From positions 620,001 to 684,000 of the forward strand of contig NZ_LMIO01000002.1 in the NCBI RefSeq assembly GCF_001428745.1: a stretch of 64,000 bases of DNA. Direction: 5' to 3'. The notes under the pieces are model-generated. The model had not been told where the DNA came from. It ran no database searches and was given only the letters and a program-made list of their open reading frames with translations. Shown here piece by piece: positions 17,347 to 26,137 of this stretch (the first letter of the stretch is position 1; each line of letters starts with the position of its first letter). Source of the stretch: Leifsonia sp. Root227 (GTDB taxonomy: Bacteria > Actinomycetota > Actinomycetes > Actinomycetales > Microbacteriaceae). A program made the translations under genes and the position numbers.

Positions 17347-17706
17347 CTACGCCCAGCCGAGCTCGTGCAGGCGGTCGTCGTCGATGCCGTAGAAGTGCGC
17401 GATCTCGTGCACCAGCGTCACGTGGATCTCGTCACGGAGCTCGTCGATGCTCTCGCTGATCGAGAGCAGTGGCTCGCGGTAGAGGATGATGCGGTCCGGC
17501 ATCTCGCCGAAGCCGTAGCTGTCGCGCTCGGTGAGCGCCACGCCGTCGTAGAGGCCGAGCAGGTCGAGCGAGCCGTCCTCTGGCCGGTCCTCAACCACGA
17601 ACACCACGTTGTCGAGCCCGTCGACCATCTCGTCCGGCAGTTCGTCGAGTTCGTCGGTGACCAGCGCCTCGAACGCGTCGGTGTCCAGGTGGATGGGCAC
17701 GGTCAC
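17347..17706 (-). CDS. Zincin-like metallopeptidase family protein
   Basis: A 119-residue protein of the minimal metallopeptidase family (PF06262 type). The zinc site HEIAH is at residues 100-104, followed by FYGIDD, which extends it to HExxHxxG. Upstream residues EMPDRIILYREPLL match the family's conserved strand. The substrate is unknown. GTG at 17706 overlaps the stop of the upstream gene as GTGA. Confidence 0.88.
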   Translation of the reverse strand: MTVPIHLDTDAFEALVTDELDELPDEMVDGLDNVVFVVEDRPEDGSLDLLGLYDGVALTERDSYGFGEMPDRIILYREPLLSISESIDELRDEIHVTLVHEIAHFYGIDDDRLHELGWA

Positions 17707-18761
17707 CAGGCCTGTGTCGTCGCGGCGTGCAGGTCGAGCAGCTCGGTGGTGCGCTCACTCGGGCCGCGGCCGAAGCCGCACTCGGTCGCGACGCCGAAGC
17801 GCGGCTGAACCGCGGTCGCAGCGGCGATCCTGCGCTCGGCGCCCTCGACGCCGTCCTCGTGGTGCAGCAGCCCGAGGTAGAGCTCCGTCTCCTCAGGAAC
17901 GTCGAAGGCGGCGAGCGGCGCGAAGAACGCGTCGTCGTCCCGCTCGATCGGCACGGGAAGGTGGAACCAGCTGATCGGGCGGGGCGCGGCGGCGAGGACG
18001 CCGGAGACCACGTCGGCCAGGTGGCCTGCGTCTGTCGGCTGCACGAAGTGCGCCTCCTCCACGTCTCCGTAGCAGAGGTGGTAGCCCACCTCGACGTCGG
18101 ACGGCACAGCGGCCGCCTGTCGCACGGCACGCTCGACAACGCCGCCGAGCACATCGTCGAACCACGGGACGATGGCGTGGTGCGACCGGATGTTCGCGGA
18201 CTCCAGCAGGGCGAACTCGACGGCCGTGTCCCACTGGATGGCGAGGCTGTCGTGCGGGATGCCGTCCACGATCCGCTGCAGCTCGCCGAACAGGGCGCGC
18301 TCGTATGCCGGCTCGAACGCGGCGCGGTGCTCGGCCACGACGAACGCGCCGACGATGGCGGCGGGGGTGGGAAGGGACACCTGGAAACGGGTGCCCTCCG
18401 CGATCTCGCCGGCCGCGCGCATCCTGTCGAAGGTGGCGTACGACTCCAGAGCGGCGTCCGCGTAGCCGAGGCTCGGGAAGACGAGGTCGTCGGCGGACAC
18501 TCCGTCGTCTATCACGAACGGGCGGCCGTCGAAGACGCCGCGGATGTAGAACGGTTCGACCGGGATGCGGGAGAGCCCCGTCATCGTGTCGAAGCGTTTC
18601 GTCTGGAACTGGATCCAGTAGAACCGTTCGCCGACCTCGCCATCCGGGATGCGGCGCATCCGGTCGCCGAGGTGGGTGCTGACGGTGCGGAAGACGCTCT
18701 CCGCGTCCGGCAGGTTGACGCTGCCGACGAGGTGGGCTCCCTGGATCGCTTGGGTGTTCAC
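17703..18761 (-). CDS. MetE/UROD-fold protein of unknown function
   Basis: A 352-residue soluble protein. The start HLVGSVNLPDAESVF and RRIPDGEVGERFYWI, the middle YHLCYGD and the late ATECGFGRG resemble the C-terminal barrel of cobalamin-independent methionine synthase. There zinc is held by His-x-Cys and a distant Cys; here HLC and TEC occupy matching places. Length is half that of full MetE, so it is a single-barrel relative. Function is unknown. It is co-translated with the zincin gene downstream. Confidence 0.75.
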   Translation of the reverse strand: MNTQAIQGAHLVGSVNLPDAESVFRTVSTHLGDRMRRIPDGEVGERFYWIQFQTKRFDTMTGLSRIPVEPFYIRGVFDGRPFVIDDGVSADDLVFPSLGYADAALESYATFDRMRAAGEIAEGTRFQVSLPTPAAIVGAFVVAEHRAAFEPAYERALFGELQRIVDGIPHDSLAIQWDTAVEFALLESANIRSHHAIVPWFDDVLGGVVERAVRQAAAVPSDVEVGYHLCYGDVEEAHFVQPTDAGHLADVVSGVLAAAPRPISWFHLPVPIERDDDAFFAPLAAFDVPEETELYLGLLHHEDGVEGAERRIAAATAVQPRFGVATECGFGRGPSERTTELLDLHAATTQAW

Positions 18762-18797
18762 CCGCGCGAGTCTACCGGGAGCCCTCCTCGTTGCCGA

Positions 18798-19550
18798 TCA
18801 GTACCAGTTGACGGACTGGGAGTGCGACCACGCGCTGCACGGCGTTCCGTACGAGCGGGAGATGTAGTCGAGCCCCCAGGCGATCTGGGTGGCGGCGTTG
18901 GACTGCCAGTCGGAACCGGCCGAGGCCATCTTGCTGCCGGGGAGCGCCTGCGGGATGCCCGTGGCGCCGCTGCCGGCGTTGTACGCCTGGTAGTTCCAGC
19001 CCGATTCCTTCTGCCACAGGTTGCTGAGGCAGCTGAACTGGTCGTCGCCCCAGCCGTGCTGGGCGAGCTGGGAGCGCGCGACGGACTTGGCGCCGTCGGG
19101 GGTGTTCGCGTTGGCGAGTGCTGCCGCCGCGGCCGCTGCGGCCTGACGGTCGGCCTCCGCTGCTGCCGCCGCGAGGGCGTCGGAGGCGGCCTTCGTGCTG
19201 TCGATGGTGCTGCGCAGCTTCGAGTCGTCGAGCTTCTGGTAGCTGTCGAGTCCGGCGATGGCGGTCTTCGCGGCGGTCGGGTCCGCTTTGGCTGCGTATG
19301 CGGCGACGGTGCGGCTGGCGCCGACGATCGTGGTCTTCGCCTCGTCTTCGAGGCGGTTGCGCACGATGCTCTCGTAGACGCCGAGCTGTTCGTGGTGCAT
19401 CCCCGTCGATTCGGAGAGTTCGCGGGTCTGCTTCTCGCTCTGCTGCTGGGCGAGCGTCGGGGCGAAGAGCGACGCCGTCATGAGAGCGGCGGTCACCCCG
19501 GTGACGATGTGGGTGAGCGAGATCGAGGATTTCTTGAGGGTGAAGAGCAT
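18798..19550 (-). CDS. Secreted lytic transglycosylase-like protein
   Basis: A 250-residue exported protein. A basic N-terminus (MLFTLKKSS) and a hydrophobic segment ending in APTLAQQ form a signal peptide. A long helical, Ala-rich middle (about residues 40-160) follows, then a goose-lysozyme-like module: CLSNLWQKESGWNY, AGSGATGIPQALPGSKM, and AWGLDYISRSYGTP, with Glu in KESGW the likely catalytic acid. The C-terminus is VNWY. AGGAA before the ATG supports the start. It probably cleaves peptidoglycan. Confidence 0.88.
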   Translation of the reverse strand: MLFTLKKSSISLTHIVTGVTAALMTASLFAPTLAQQQSEKQTRELSESTGMHHEQLGVYESIVRNRLEDEAKTTIVGASRTVAAYAAKADPTAAKTAIAGLDSYQKLDDSKLRSTIDSTKAASDALAAAAAEADRQAAAAAAAALANANTPDGAKSVARSQLAQHGWGDDQFSCLSNLWQKESGWNYQAYNAGSGATGIPQALPGSKMASAGSDWQSNAATQIAWGLDYISRSYGTPCSAWSHSQSVNWY

Positions 19551-19883
19551 CTGGTTCCTGTGTTCGGGCTTCCCCGACCGCATCCGGGCGCACCTGGGCG
19601 CCGGATGCACGGGCCGCGATCTCGGGAGGTCACGGCCCTGGGCGGGCTGACGACCGCGCGTGCACGTGCGTGATCCACCGGTGACCGTGAGGTCCGATGG
19701 CGTGCGGCGTGCAGCGCGGGTGTGCCGCACGAAACGAAGGCGGGCATCCGAAACGATGGGGGCGGATGCGCAGCAGGCGTGCGACACGACGGCGTACAGT
19801 GCCGTCGACCCGACTACGTTAGGCGCTCAGTCTGGACGATTCAGGCACGGAGCCTGGCAAAGTCGTGTGTGCGGAGGTGCCGG
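19551..19883 (-). other. Long intergenic leader upstream of the transglycosylase
   Basis: 333 bases without a gene. On the minus strand they lie between the MFS exporter and the transglycosylase. They contain an inverted repeat with GCATCCGG/CCGGATGC arms (about 19579-19607) and a 7-bp hairpin CGACGGC/GCCGTCG near 19787-19808. I looked for a c-di-AMP (ydaO) riboswitch, common before such genes, but saw none of its conserved blocks. Confidence 0.4.
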
Positions 19884-21158
19884 TCAGCGGCCGGCGGGGC
19901 CGGACGCGGCCTCCTCCGCCGCCTCCGCGCGGTGCGCTTGCTCGGCCGCCTCGTCCGCCGCATCCATGCGCTTGTCGGTGACCCAGAGCATCCCGAGCAG
20001 CAGGCAGACGACCACGACGCCCATCGTGAGGAACACCGCAGGGAGTCCGAAGAACTGCGCGATCACGCCGCCGAGGGCGGCACCGAGCGGCATGGTTCCC
20101 CAGGCGACGAGGCGGTATGCGCTGTTGAGCCTGCCGAGCAGGCGGTGCGGGGTGATGCGCTGCCGCAGCGAGACGGTGATCACGTTCCAGATCGACACGG
20201 TGATTCCGCCGAGGAAGAACGCGGCGCCGATGATCACCGGGTTCGTCGTGAACGCAGGGGTGGCGACCGTGAGCACGCTGCCGAGGATGGTGAGCGCGAG
20301 TGCTTTGGCGCGCCCGAGCCACCGTTCAGCACCCTCCGCGGCGAACGAGCCGAGGACACTGCCGAGGGCGGAGGCGGTGAGCAGGAGGCCGTAGCCGGGG
20401 TCGGTGAGCTTCATCGCGGAGTTCGGGCCGACAGCGTAGAGCACCAGGACGGTGAAGGTGGCGCTCGACGCCAGGTTGAACATGCCGACCATGATCGCCA
20501 GGACGCGCAGGACCGTGTTGCTCCAGAGGAACCGCAGCCCTTCTGCGATGTCGGCGCGGATGGTCGTGGCTCCGGTGTGGCCGGTGCTGAACCGCCCGCG
20601 GACCAGCAGGAGCATCCCGATGGCGAGCACCCAGAGCAGGACGGGCGCACCGAACGCCACGGCGATGCCGGACGCGACCAGGAAGCCGCCGAGGGGAGGG
20701 CCGACGAACTGATTGGTGGTGAGCTCGGCCGCGTAGAGGCGGCCGTTGGCGCGGGAGAGCGCATCCCGGTTGACGAGCTGGGGGAGGATCGACTGCGAGG
20801 AGGTGTCGTAGATCGTCTCTGCGACGCCGACGAACAGGGCGATGGCGTAGAGCATCCAGATGGACCCCGCCCCGATGATCGCGACCACGACGAGCACGGA
20901 CAGCAGGGCAGCGCGGGCCGTGTTCGCCCAGAGCATCAGGCGGCGGCGGTCGAATCGGTCGGCGAGCGCGCCTGCGGTGAGCGCGAAGAGCAGCCAGGGC
21001 AGGGTGAACGCGAAGCCGAGCCCGGCGATGAGCGCCGGTGACTCCGTGTAGCGGATCGCGACGAGCGGGAGGGCGACCTTCATGACGCCGTCGGCCAGGT
21101 TGGAGAGGGCGGACGAAGTCCACAGCTTCCAATACGGAGCGCCGAGCCGGATGGTCAT
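19884..21158 (-). CDS. MFS exporter (enterobactin exporter EntS-like group)
   Basis: A 424-residue, 12-helix major facilitator. It opens PYWKLWTSSALSNLADGV, with ALADRFDRRRLM as motif A and SQSILPQLVNRDALSRANG after helix 4, typical of the MFS_3/EntS-like exporters. A charged Ala/Glu tail follows. ATG at 21158 is chosen because the alternative ATG at 21176 lies inside the palindromic operator. It diverges from an ArsR-like regulator that probably represses it. Confidence 0.88.
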   Translation of the reverse strand: MTIRLGAPYWKLWTSSALSNLADGVMKVALPLVAIRYTESPALIAGLGFAFTLPWLLFALTAGALADRFDRRRLMLWANTARAALLSVLVVVAIIGAGSIWMLYAIALFVGVAETIYDTSSQSILPQLVNRDALSRANGRLYAAELTTNQFVGPPLGGFLVASGIAVAFGAPVLLWVLAIGMLLLVRGRFSTGHTGATTIRADIAEGLRFLWSNTVLRVLAIMVGMFNLASSATFTVLVLYAVGPNSAMKLTDPGYGLLLTASALGSVLGSFAAEGAERWLGRAKALALTILGSVLTVATPAFTTNPVIIGAAFFLGGITVSIWNVITVSLRQRITPHRLLGRLNSAYRLVAWGTMPLGAALGGVIAQFFGLPAVFLTMGVVVVCLLLGMLWVTDKRMDAADEAAEQAHRAEAAEEAASGPAGR

Positions 21159-21174
21159 GAATGTACGATCGCAC

Positions 21175-21198
21175 ATCGATTGAGAAAACTCAATCGAT
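21175..21198. promoter_or_regulatory. Palindromic operator between MFS exporter and ArsR-like regulator
   Basis: A perfect 10-bp inverted repeat, ATCGATTGAG at 21175-21184 and CTCAATCGAT at 21189-21198, is separated by AAAA. It is the only such site between the divergent genes and is AT-rich, as ArsR-family operators often are. Confidence 0.75.
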
Positions 21199-21220
21199 TC
21201 GAGAAAGCTGGATTCAGCGA

Positions 21221-21226
21221 TAGACT
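21221..21226 (+). promoter_or_regulatory. -10 box TAGACT, leaderless start
   Basis: TAGACT ends six bases before the ATG at 21233. The palindromic operator covers the -35 side, which fits autoregulation. Confidence 0.6.
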
Positions 21227-21232
21227 GCGGGC

Positions 21233-21787
21233 ATGAGCGAGAGCGAGACCGTACCCGGCGTGCACCCCGTCGACGCCAAGCGCCGCCCGGCGACCGCCAA
21301 GGAGGCGAAGGCGTTCGCGCATCCCCTCCGGGTGCGGATGGTGCGCCTCTGCGGGCAGTACGAACTCACGAACAAGCAGCTCGCCGACCGGCTGGGCGTC
21401 GACCCAGGCACCGCGCATTACCACGTGCGCCAGTTGGTGGATGCAGGTTTCCTCGAGCCGGCGCCGGTGCGCACGGGGGAGAGCGGGGCGCTGGAGAAGC
21501 CGTACCGCTCCACCGGCCGCAGCTGGTGGCTGTCGGATGCGCTCGACGTGTCGGACACGAGCGAGGGCTTCGCGCCCGTCGAGGCGTTCCAGCAGGAGCT
21601 CGCGGAGGCCGGCCCATCGTCGATCGCGACCTACGCGCGCTTCTCCCTGCACCTGTCTCCGGAGGACGTGGCGGAGTTGGACCGCCGCATCGTCGCGGTG
21701 ATCGACGACTACGTCGAGACCGACGACGAGCGACGCGACCTGCCGGTGCACGGCGGGATGTTCCTGCTGCACCGCTCCGCGGACTGA
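21233..21787 (+). CDS. ArsR-like winged-helix transcriptional regulator
   Basis: A 184-residue regulator. The winged helix-turn-helix spans about residues 22-80: AFAHPLRVRMVRLCGQYELTN, KQLADRLGVDPGTAHYHVRQL and VDAGFLEPA. The remainder is a dimerisation or ligand domain without the metal-binding Cys of classic ArsR, so the inducer is likely organic. It diverges from an MFS exporter around a perfect palindrome. Confidence 0.88.
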   Translation: MSESETVPGVHPVDAKRRPATAKEAKAFAHPLRVRMVRLCGQYELTNKQLADRLGVDPGTAHYHVRQLVDAGFLEPAPVRTGESGALEKPYRSTGRSWWLSDALDVSDTSEGFAPVEAFQQELAEAGPSSIATYARFSLHLSPEDVAELDRRIVAVIDDYVETDDERRDLPVHGGMFLLHRSAD

Positions 21788-21793
21788 GCGCGC

Positions 21794-21829
21794 GACGGCG
21801 GCCCTGGATGCGCATCCAGGGCCGCCGTC
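21794..21829. terminator. Bidirectional terminator, perfect 18-bp palindrome
   Basis: GACGGCGGCCCTGGATGC is followed at once by its reverse complement. It lies between convergent genes, seven bases after one stop and 17 bases from the other. Confidence 0.8.
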
Positions 21830-21845
21830 GTCCGTTCGCCCTCCG

Positions 21846-23921
21846 TCAGCTCCAGGGCGACGGCGCCGGGGGCGCGACCACCGGAGGCCGGTCGTCGCAG
21901 GTGATCGTGTTCGGCAGTTCCCACGGCGCCAGCCACGGGCCGGTGGTGCCGCCGCCGTCGTTGCCGCCGAGGTCCGCGATCGAGAACTCCGACCCTGCGG
22001 GGGTGAAGTTGAACGACCCGCAGTTGTTCACTCCGACGGCGCCGACGTTTCGCGCATCCACGTTCTGGAACGACGCGCTGCCTGCGCTGCGCGCGCTGAG
22101 CACGGAGGTTCCCGTGCCGTCGACGCGGATGTCGCGGAAGTGCACATTCGTGATCGAGTACTGGTCTTTGACGGGGAAGTCGGTGACCAGCATGATCGCG
22201 TTGTACGTGTTGTCGAGGAAGTTGTCCCCGACCACCTGGATGTCCGCGTCGATATTGCGTTCGAGCGCGTAGAACCAGATGGCGCCGAGCCCGATGTTCC
22301 AGTTGAGCTCAAACGTGCCGGCGCGCACCGTCGTGTTGTTCGTGATCCAGAGGTGTCCGGTGAACGGCTCTGCCCCGAAGCGCGAGCCGACCTGGATCGC
22401 GCTTCCCTCGCGGAGCGGGTCGGCGACGAGGTTGTTCGAGACCGTGTTGTCCGCGCCGCCGTAGATCGCGATCCCGTTGGCGAGGGTCGGGGTCTGGACG
22501 GTGTTGTGGTCGAACGTGTCGCCCGTGTCCGCCGTCTTCTCCGACCACATGGCGAGCCCGTCGTCCCCGGTGTTGCGGATGAGGTTGTTGCGCACCGTGG
22601 ATGCGGTCACGCCGGTGTGGAAGTTGATCCCGTCGGCGATCTGGTCGGCGATCACGGAGTTCGTGATGCTGAGGTTGTGCATCGGGCCGTCGAGCCAGAT
22701 GCCGACCTTGGTGTGGTGCAGGTAGAGACCGTCGATCGTGGAGTCGCTGAGCGCGCCGCCGATGGCGTTTACCTGGTCGATATCGATGCGTTCGCGCACG
22801 TCGCCCTGCACGGTGAACCCGGACAGGTGCACGTTCGTCGAGCCGCCGGCCGACGCATCCTTGCCGTAGAAGCCGACGCCGGTGTGGGTGGAGCCGTCCG
22901 GCGCGGGCGTGGCGAGGGCGACCTCGTGGCCCGTGATGATCGTGTACCAGCTGCCTGCGCCCTCGATGGTGACGTTGTCCACGATGATGTGCCTGTTCAC
23001 CTGGTAGGTTCCCGGCGGCACGTACACCTTCAGGTGCGCCTTCTTCGCGAAGGCGATCGCCTTGTCGAACGCGGCGGCGGAGTCGCGGCGGCCGAAAGGG
23101 TCTGCGCCGAAGGCGAGCACGTTCGAGGCGATGAGCCTGACGTGCGGGGCTCCGACGAGCTGCGAGTCCAGCAGGTCGATCGTGGTGGTCGCGGCCGGCG
23201 TGCCTGCCGGCGCGGTGAGCCTGATCCGGTCGCCCGCCTTGTACGTGCGCCCGAGGAGCAGGCGCTGCTCGTCGTAGAAGTGCATCGGCCGGAACGGCTT
23301 CTGGATGACAGGGGCGGGCGTCGTGGCGCTCGGGACGCAGGCGCACTCGGTGATCCACCAGTCCGGATGCAGCAGGTCCGCGTTCGGGTCGTTGGTGAAT
23401 GAGTACTGGTTGTAGAGCCAGGAGTACTGCGAGGTGAGCGTCATCGTCTGCTTCGCGCCGCCGTTGACGGTGACGGCGAGCGGCGCGGTGATCCCGCCGC
23501 CGGTCGGGGAGTCGGGGATGCTGTACCGCACCGTGATCGCGTTGGTCGCGGCGGGGAGGGTGAACTCGACGTACTGGCCGGGGGTGAGCGACACGGCGGA
23601 ACGGCCGGACGCCTCCGCGGGGAGCGTGTACGCCGCGCGGTCGGGGCCGATGACCGTTCCGGTGGTGGATGCGTTCTCCGCCTCCTGCTCGGAGATGCCG
23701 AGATCGGCGCCGCGGCCGGCGCTGAGCGCGGGGGAGAGCGCGGCGCGCGTGACGGGGGTCGGAGCCGCAGGTGCGGCGGGTGCGGTCTGGGCTGCTGCCG
23801 GCGCGGTGAAGCCGACCAGGGAGGCGGCGATCGCGACGGCTGCTGCGGAGGCGAGCATGGTGAGTGGTGGGCGCATCCGGTGCGTGCGGGGCGTGCGGGA
23901 TGCGGTGGAGGTGCTGGTCAT
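21846..23921 (-). CDS. Secreted beta-helix glycan hydrolase-like protein with N-terminal carbohydrate-binding-type domain
   Basis: A 691-residue exported protein. Residues 1-45 are a signal peptide (basic start, then LASAAAVAIAASLVGFTAP and AAA). A beta-sandwich domain of CBM6/35 character begins at EAENAST and includes SLTPGQYVEFTLP. From about residue 260 a right-handed beta-helix follows, with FGADPFGRRDSAAAFDKAI (the pectate-lyase-superfamily entry motif) and repeated N-x-I/V-x-N turns. The whole resembles mycodextranase-like (GH87) enzymes that cut alpha-1,3-glucan; the assignment is tentative. GAGAGGACC precedes the ATG. Confidence 0.8.
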   Translation of the reverse strand: MTSTSTASRTPRTHRMRPPLTMLASAAAVAIAASLVGFTAPAAAQTAPAAPAAPTPVTRAALSPALSAGRGADLGISEQEAENASTTGTVIGPDRAAYTLPAEASGRSAVSLTPGQYVEFTLPAATNAITVRYSIPDSPTGGGITAPLAVTVNGGAKQTMTLTSQYSWLYNQYSFTNDPNADLLHPDWWITECACVPSATTPAPVIQKPFRPMHFYDEQRLLLGRTYKAGDRIRLTAPAGTPAATTTIDLLDSQLVGAPHVRLIASNVLAFGADPFGRRDSAAAFDKAIAFAKKAHLKVYVPPGTYQVNRHIIVDNVTIEGAGSWYTIITGHEVALATPAPDGSTHTGVGFYGKDASAGGSTNVHLSGFTVQGDVRERIDIDQVNAIGGALSDSTIDGLYLHHTKVGIWLDGPMHNLSITNSVIADQIADGINFHTGVTASTVRNNLIRNTGDDGLAMWSEKTADTGDTFDHNTVQTPTLANGIAIYGGADNTVSNNLVADPLREGSAIQVGSRFGAEPFTGHLWITNNTTVRAGTFELNWNIGLGAIWFYALERNIDADIQVVGDNFLDNTYNAIMLVTDFPVKDQYSITNVHFRDIRVDGTGTSVLSARSAGSASFQNVDARNVGAVGVNNCGSFNFTPAGSEFSIADLGGNDGGGTTGPWLAPWELPNTITCDDRPPVVAPPAPSPWS

Positions 23922-23951
23922 CGTCGACGGTCCTCTCGTTGGATCTGCCCG

Positions 23952-23981
23952 ACGATACGACCTGGCCGGTCGCCGTCACAA
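23952..23981 (-). promoter_or_regulatory. Promoter of the beta-helix gene
   Basis: On the minus strand TTGTGA (23976-23981) and TATCGT (23952-23957) are spaced by 18 bases and face the gene start at 23921. The upstream DNA is AT-rich. Confidence 0.55.
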
Positions 23982-24072
23982 GAGAAACATGAGAATTGTC
24001 TGAGAAAAGTCGAGAACTTGCAGCAAGAGCGCAAACGACCGCAATTCTTGCGTCGTGATGGGCGTAAACACG

Positions 24073-24098
24073 AAACCTCCGCGCTGAGGCGGAGGTTT
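24073..24098 (-). terminator. Terminator of tRNA-His
   Basis: A perfect 10-bp stem, AAACCTCCGC with GCGGAGGTTT and a six-base loop, lies about 20 bases beyond the tRNA 3' end. Confidence 0.85.
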
Positions 24099-24116
24099 GT
24101 GTTTGATTTCTATTGG

Positions 24117-24190
24117 GGTGAGTAACGGGGCTTGAACCCGCGACCTCCTGGACCACAACCAGGCGCTCTACCAACTGAGCTATACCCACC
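24117..24190 (-). tRNA. tRNA-His (anticodon GTG)
   Basis: A full cloverleaf read on the minus strand: acceptor GTGGGTA paired with TACTCAC, anticodon loop TTGTGGT, T-arm GGGTTCAAGCC. The extra G at -1 pairs with C73, the histidine identity element. CCA is not encoded. Confidence 0.95.
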
Positions 24191-24239
24191 ATGTCTTCGT
24201 CCGGAATTCGGTCCCGATCAAAGCAACTCGACGATTCTA

Positions 24240-24860
24240 TTACATCTGAGCCGCCCATTTTTCCACTACGCCCGCCGACACGCTTTGGACGTGCTCCGTG
24301 GTGGGTCCAGGTTCGCCCACAAAGGCGGCACGGCGGTAGTAATCGAGCTCCCGGATGGATTCGAGAATGTCGGCGAGCGCGCGGTGTCCGCCGTGCTTCT
24401 CTGGCGCGTTGAAGTAGATGCGTGGGTACCAGCGGCGGGAGAGCTCCTTGATGGAGGAGACGTCGACGCTGCGGTAGTGCAGGTGGTTGTCGAGGCGCGG
24501 CATGAACTTGGCGATGAACATCCGGTCGGTGCCGATCGTGTTCCCGGCGAGCGGTGCCGTGCGCGCGGTCGGTGCGAACTTGAGGACGTACTCCAGCACC
24601 TCGTACTCGGCCTCGGCCAGGCTCTTGCCGCCGGGGATCTCCTCCAGCAGGCCGGAGGTGGTGTGCATGTCGCGGACGAAGTCGTTCATGTGTTCGAGCG
24701 CGGACGGGTCCGGCTTGATGACGATGCTGAGGCCGGGGTCGAGCACATTCAGTTCGAAATCGGTGATGACCACCGCGATCTCGACGAGTTCGTCGACCTC
24801 GAGGTCGAGTCCGGTCATTTCACAGTCGATCCAGACCAGACGATCCGAGGAATTTGCCAT
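24240..24860 (-). CDS. orn: Oligoribonuclease
   Basis: A 206-residue DEDDh 3'-to-5' exonuclease that finishes degradation of short oligoribonucleotides, including pGpG. The first metal ligands are in [10 protein letters not shown] (Asp12, Glu14), then NTIGTDRMF, and [10 protein letters not shown] supplies the final His and Asp. Length matches the family. It lies next to tRNA-His, an arrangement often seen in actinobacteria. Confidence 0.96.
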   Translation of the reverse strand: MANSSDRLVWIDCEMTGLDLEVDELVEIAVVITDFELNVLDPGLSIVIKPDPSALEHMNDFVRDMHTTSGLLEEIPGGKSLAEAEYEVLEYVLKFAPTARTAPLAGNTIGTDRMFIAKFMPRLDNHLHYRSVDVSSIKELSRRWYPRIYFNAPEKHGGHRALADILESIRELDYYRRAAFVGEPGPTTEHVQSVSAGVVEKWAAQM

Positions 24861-24869
24861 GCCGAAAGT

Positions 24870-25670
24870 CTAGTGCTGGCCTCCGACGGGCCGAGGCACC
24901 GGCCGTTTGGCCGGCATCCCGTCTCCGGCGGAGATGCGCCGCATCCGCCTGGCCGCCCAGGGGATGGCGTACACGCGCAGCCAGGTGCGCAGCGGTATCT
25001 CCTCCGGCGGAGGCGCCGGTTGCTCCGTCGCGGTGGTCGCCGCGATCTCCGCGTACGGCACGCCGAGCGTGTGCGCGGCGTGCGCGGCGAGCAGGCGGTG
25101 GCCGCGCGCGCTGAGGTGCACGCGGTCGCTCGCCCACATGCTGTTGTCCTGGAACTCGCGGACGCCCCAGACGTCGAGCACGATCGCCTGGTGGTCGCGG
25201 GCGATGCTCCAGATGTTGGCGTTGAAGACGGCTGCGCGTCCGCGGAACGGCTTGAGGAAGAACGCGAACTGCGGGTCGAACAGGTTCGCGAGCAGCACGG
25301 TCGCGCCCGTGGCTCGCAGCGACCGGATGCCGCTGTCGAGCCGGGAGGCGAGCGCATCCGGGTCGGCGGCGGGGCTCATCAGGTCGTTGCCGCCGACCAT
25401 CACGGAGACGAGGTCGGGGCCGAGGCGCAGCGCATCCGGCACCTGGTCGTCGACCACGTCGGCGATGCGTCGGCCGCGCACGGCGAGGTTGGCGAACTCG
25501 AACGGGTGGCCGGCGAGGCGAGCGTCGCCGTCGAGGATGGCGGCGAGGCGGTCCGCCCAGCCGATCCACCCGCTGGTGGGCGCAATGCCCTGCGGCGGCG
25601 GGGCGTCGCACAGGCCCTCGGTGATCGAATCCCCGAGGGCGACGTACCGGGTGAAAGCGGTTCGGCTCAC
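24870..25670 (-). CDS. SGNH/GDSL-family hydrolase
   Basis: A 266-residue esterase/lipase-like protein. Block I GDSITEG holds the nucleophile Ser15, block III is GGNDLMS, and block V SDRVHLSARGH holds the catalytic Asp and His. No signal peptide is present. A basic, Pro-rich C-terminal extension of about 45 residues follows. GTG at 25670 is the start. It ends nine bases before orn, so the pair is likely one transcript. Confidence 0.9.
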   Translation of the reverse strand: MSRTAFTRYVALGDSITEGLCDAPPPQGIAPTSGWIGWADRLAAILDGDARLAGHPFEFANLAVRGRRIADVVDDQVPDALRLGPDLVSVMVGGNDLMSPAADPDALASRLDSGIRSLRATGATVLLANLFDPQFAFFLKPFRGRAAVFNANIWSIARDHQAIVLDVWGVREFQDNSMWASDRVHLSARGHRLLAAHAAHTLGVPYAEIAATTATEQPAPPPEEIPLRTWLRVYAIPWAARRMRRISAGDGMPAKRPVPRPVGGQH

Positions 25671-25754
25671 CCTTCAGATTCTGCCGACCGTGTCCGGCCG
25701 GAACGCGACGACAGCGGTGGATGCGCGCGATGGTCTCCTGATGTTCCCCGGACG

Positions 25755-25760
25755 TACACT
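25755..25760 (+). promoter_or_regulatory. -10 box TACACT, leaderless GTG start
   Basis: TACACT ends six bases before the GTG at 25767. Confidence 0.55.
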
Positions 25761-25766
25761 GAGATC

Positions 25767-26075
25767 GTGGATTCGACATCGCCCGTTGGCCGTCCCGTCA
25801 TCGACGAGAAGGCCGTCCGGCTCACCCTGTACACCTCGGCGTTCTGCGAACCGTGCATGCAGACGCGTGCGGTGCTCGCCGAGGCGGCGAGGCTGGTGCC
25901 GCAGGTGACGGTGACGGAGTTCGACGTCGCCCGCAACATGGAGAGCGCGGAGGCCGATCGCATCCGGGTGACGCCGACCGTGATCGTGAGCACGCCATCC
26001 GGGGATGAGGTCTTCCGTGCCGAGGGCGTGCCGACCTTGCAGCAGGTGCTCGTGGCTGCCGCCAAGGCGGTGTGA
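25767..26075 (+). CDS. Thioredoxin-fold protein
   Basis: A 102-residue thioredoxin-like protein with the redox motif CEPC (Cys27, Cys30) after a first beta strand (RLTLYTSAF), and the cis-Pro in VTPTVIV. It has no signal peptide, so it acts in the cytosol, probably in disulphide reduction. The active site CEPC differs from the CGPC of standard thioredoxin. The start GTG follows a TACACT box by six bases. Confidence 0.86.
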   Translation: MDSTSPVGRPVIDEKAVRLTLYTSAFCEPCMQTRAVLAEAARLVPQVTVTEFDVARNMESAEADRIRVTPTVIVSTPSGDEVFRAEGVPTLQQVLVAAAKAV

Positions 26076-26137
26076 GCGGAACGGGAGCGCACCAGGCGCG
26101 ACGAACCGTGAGGCTCCCGGCGGGACGTGCACAGCGG

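Noticed and set aside
19551..19883. c-di-AMP (ydaO) riboswitch before the transglycosylase
   Set aside because: The conserved blocks (such as GACAGCTAACC) are not found on the minus strand.
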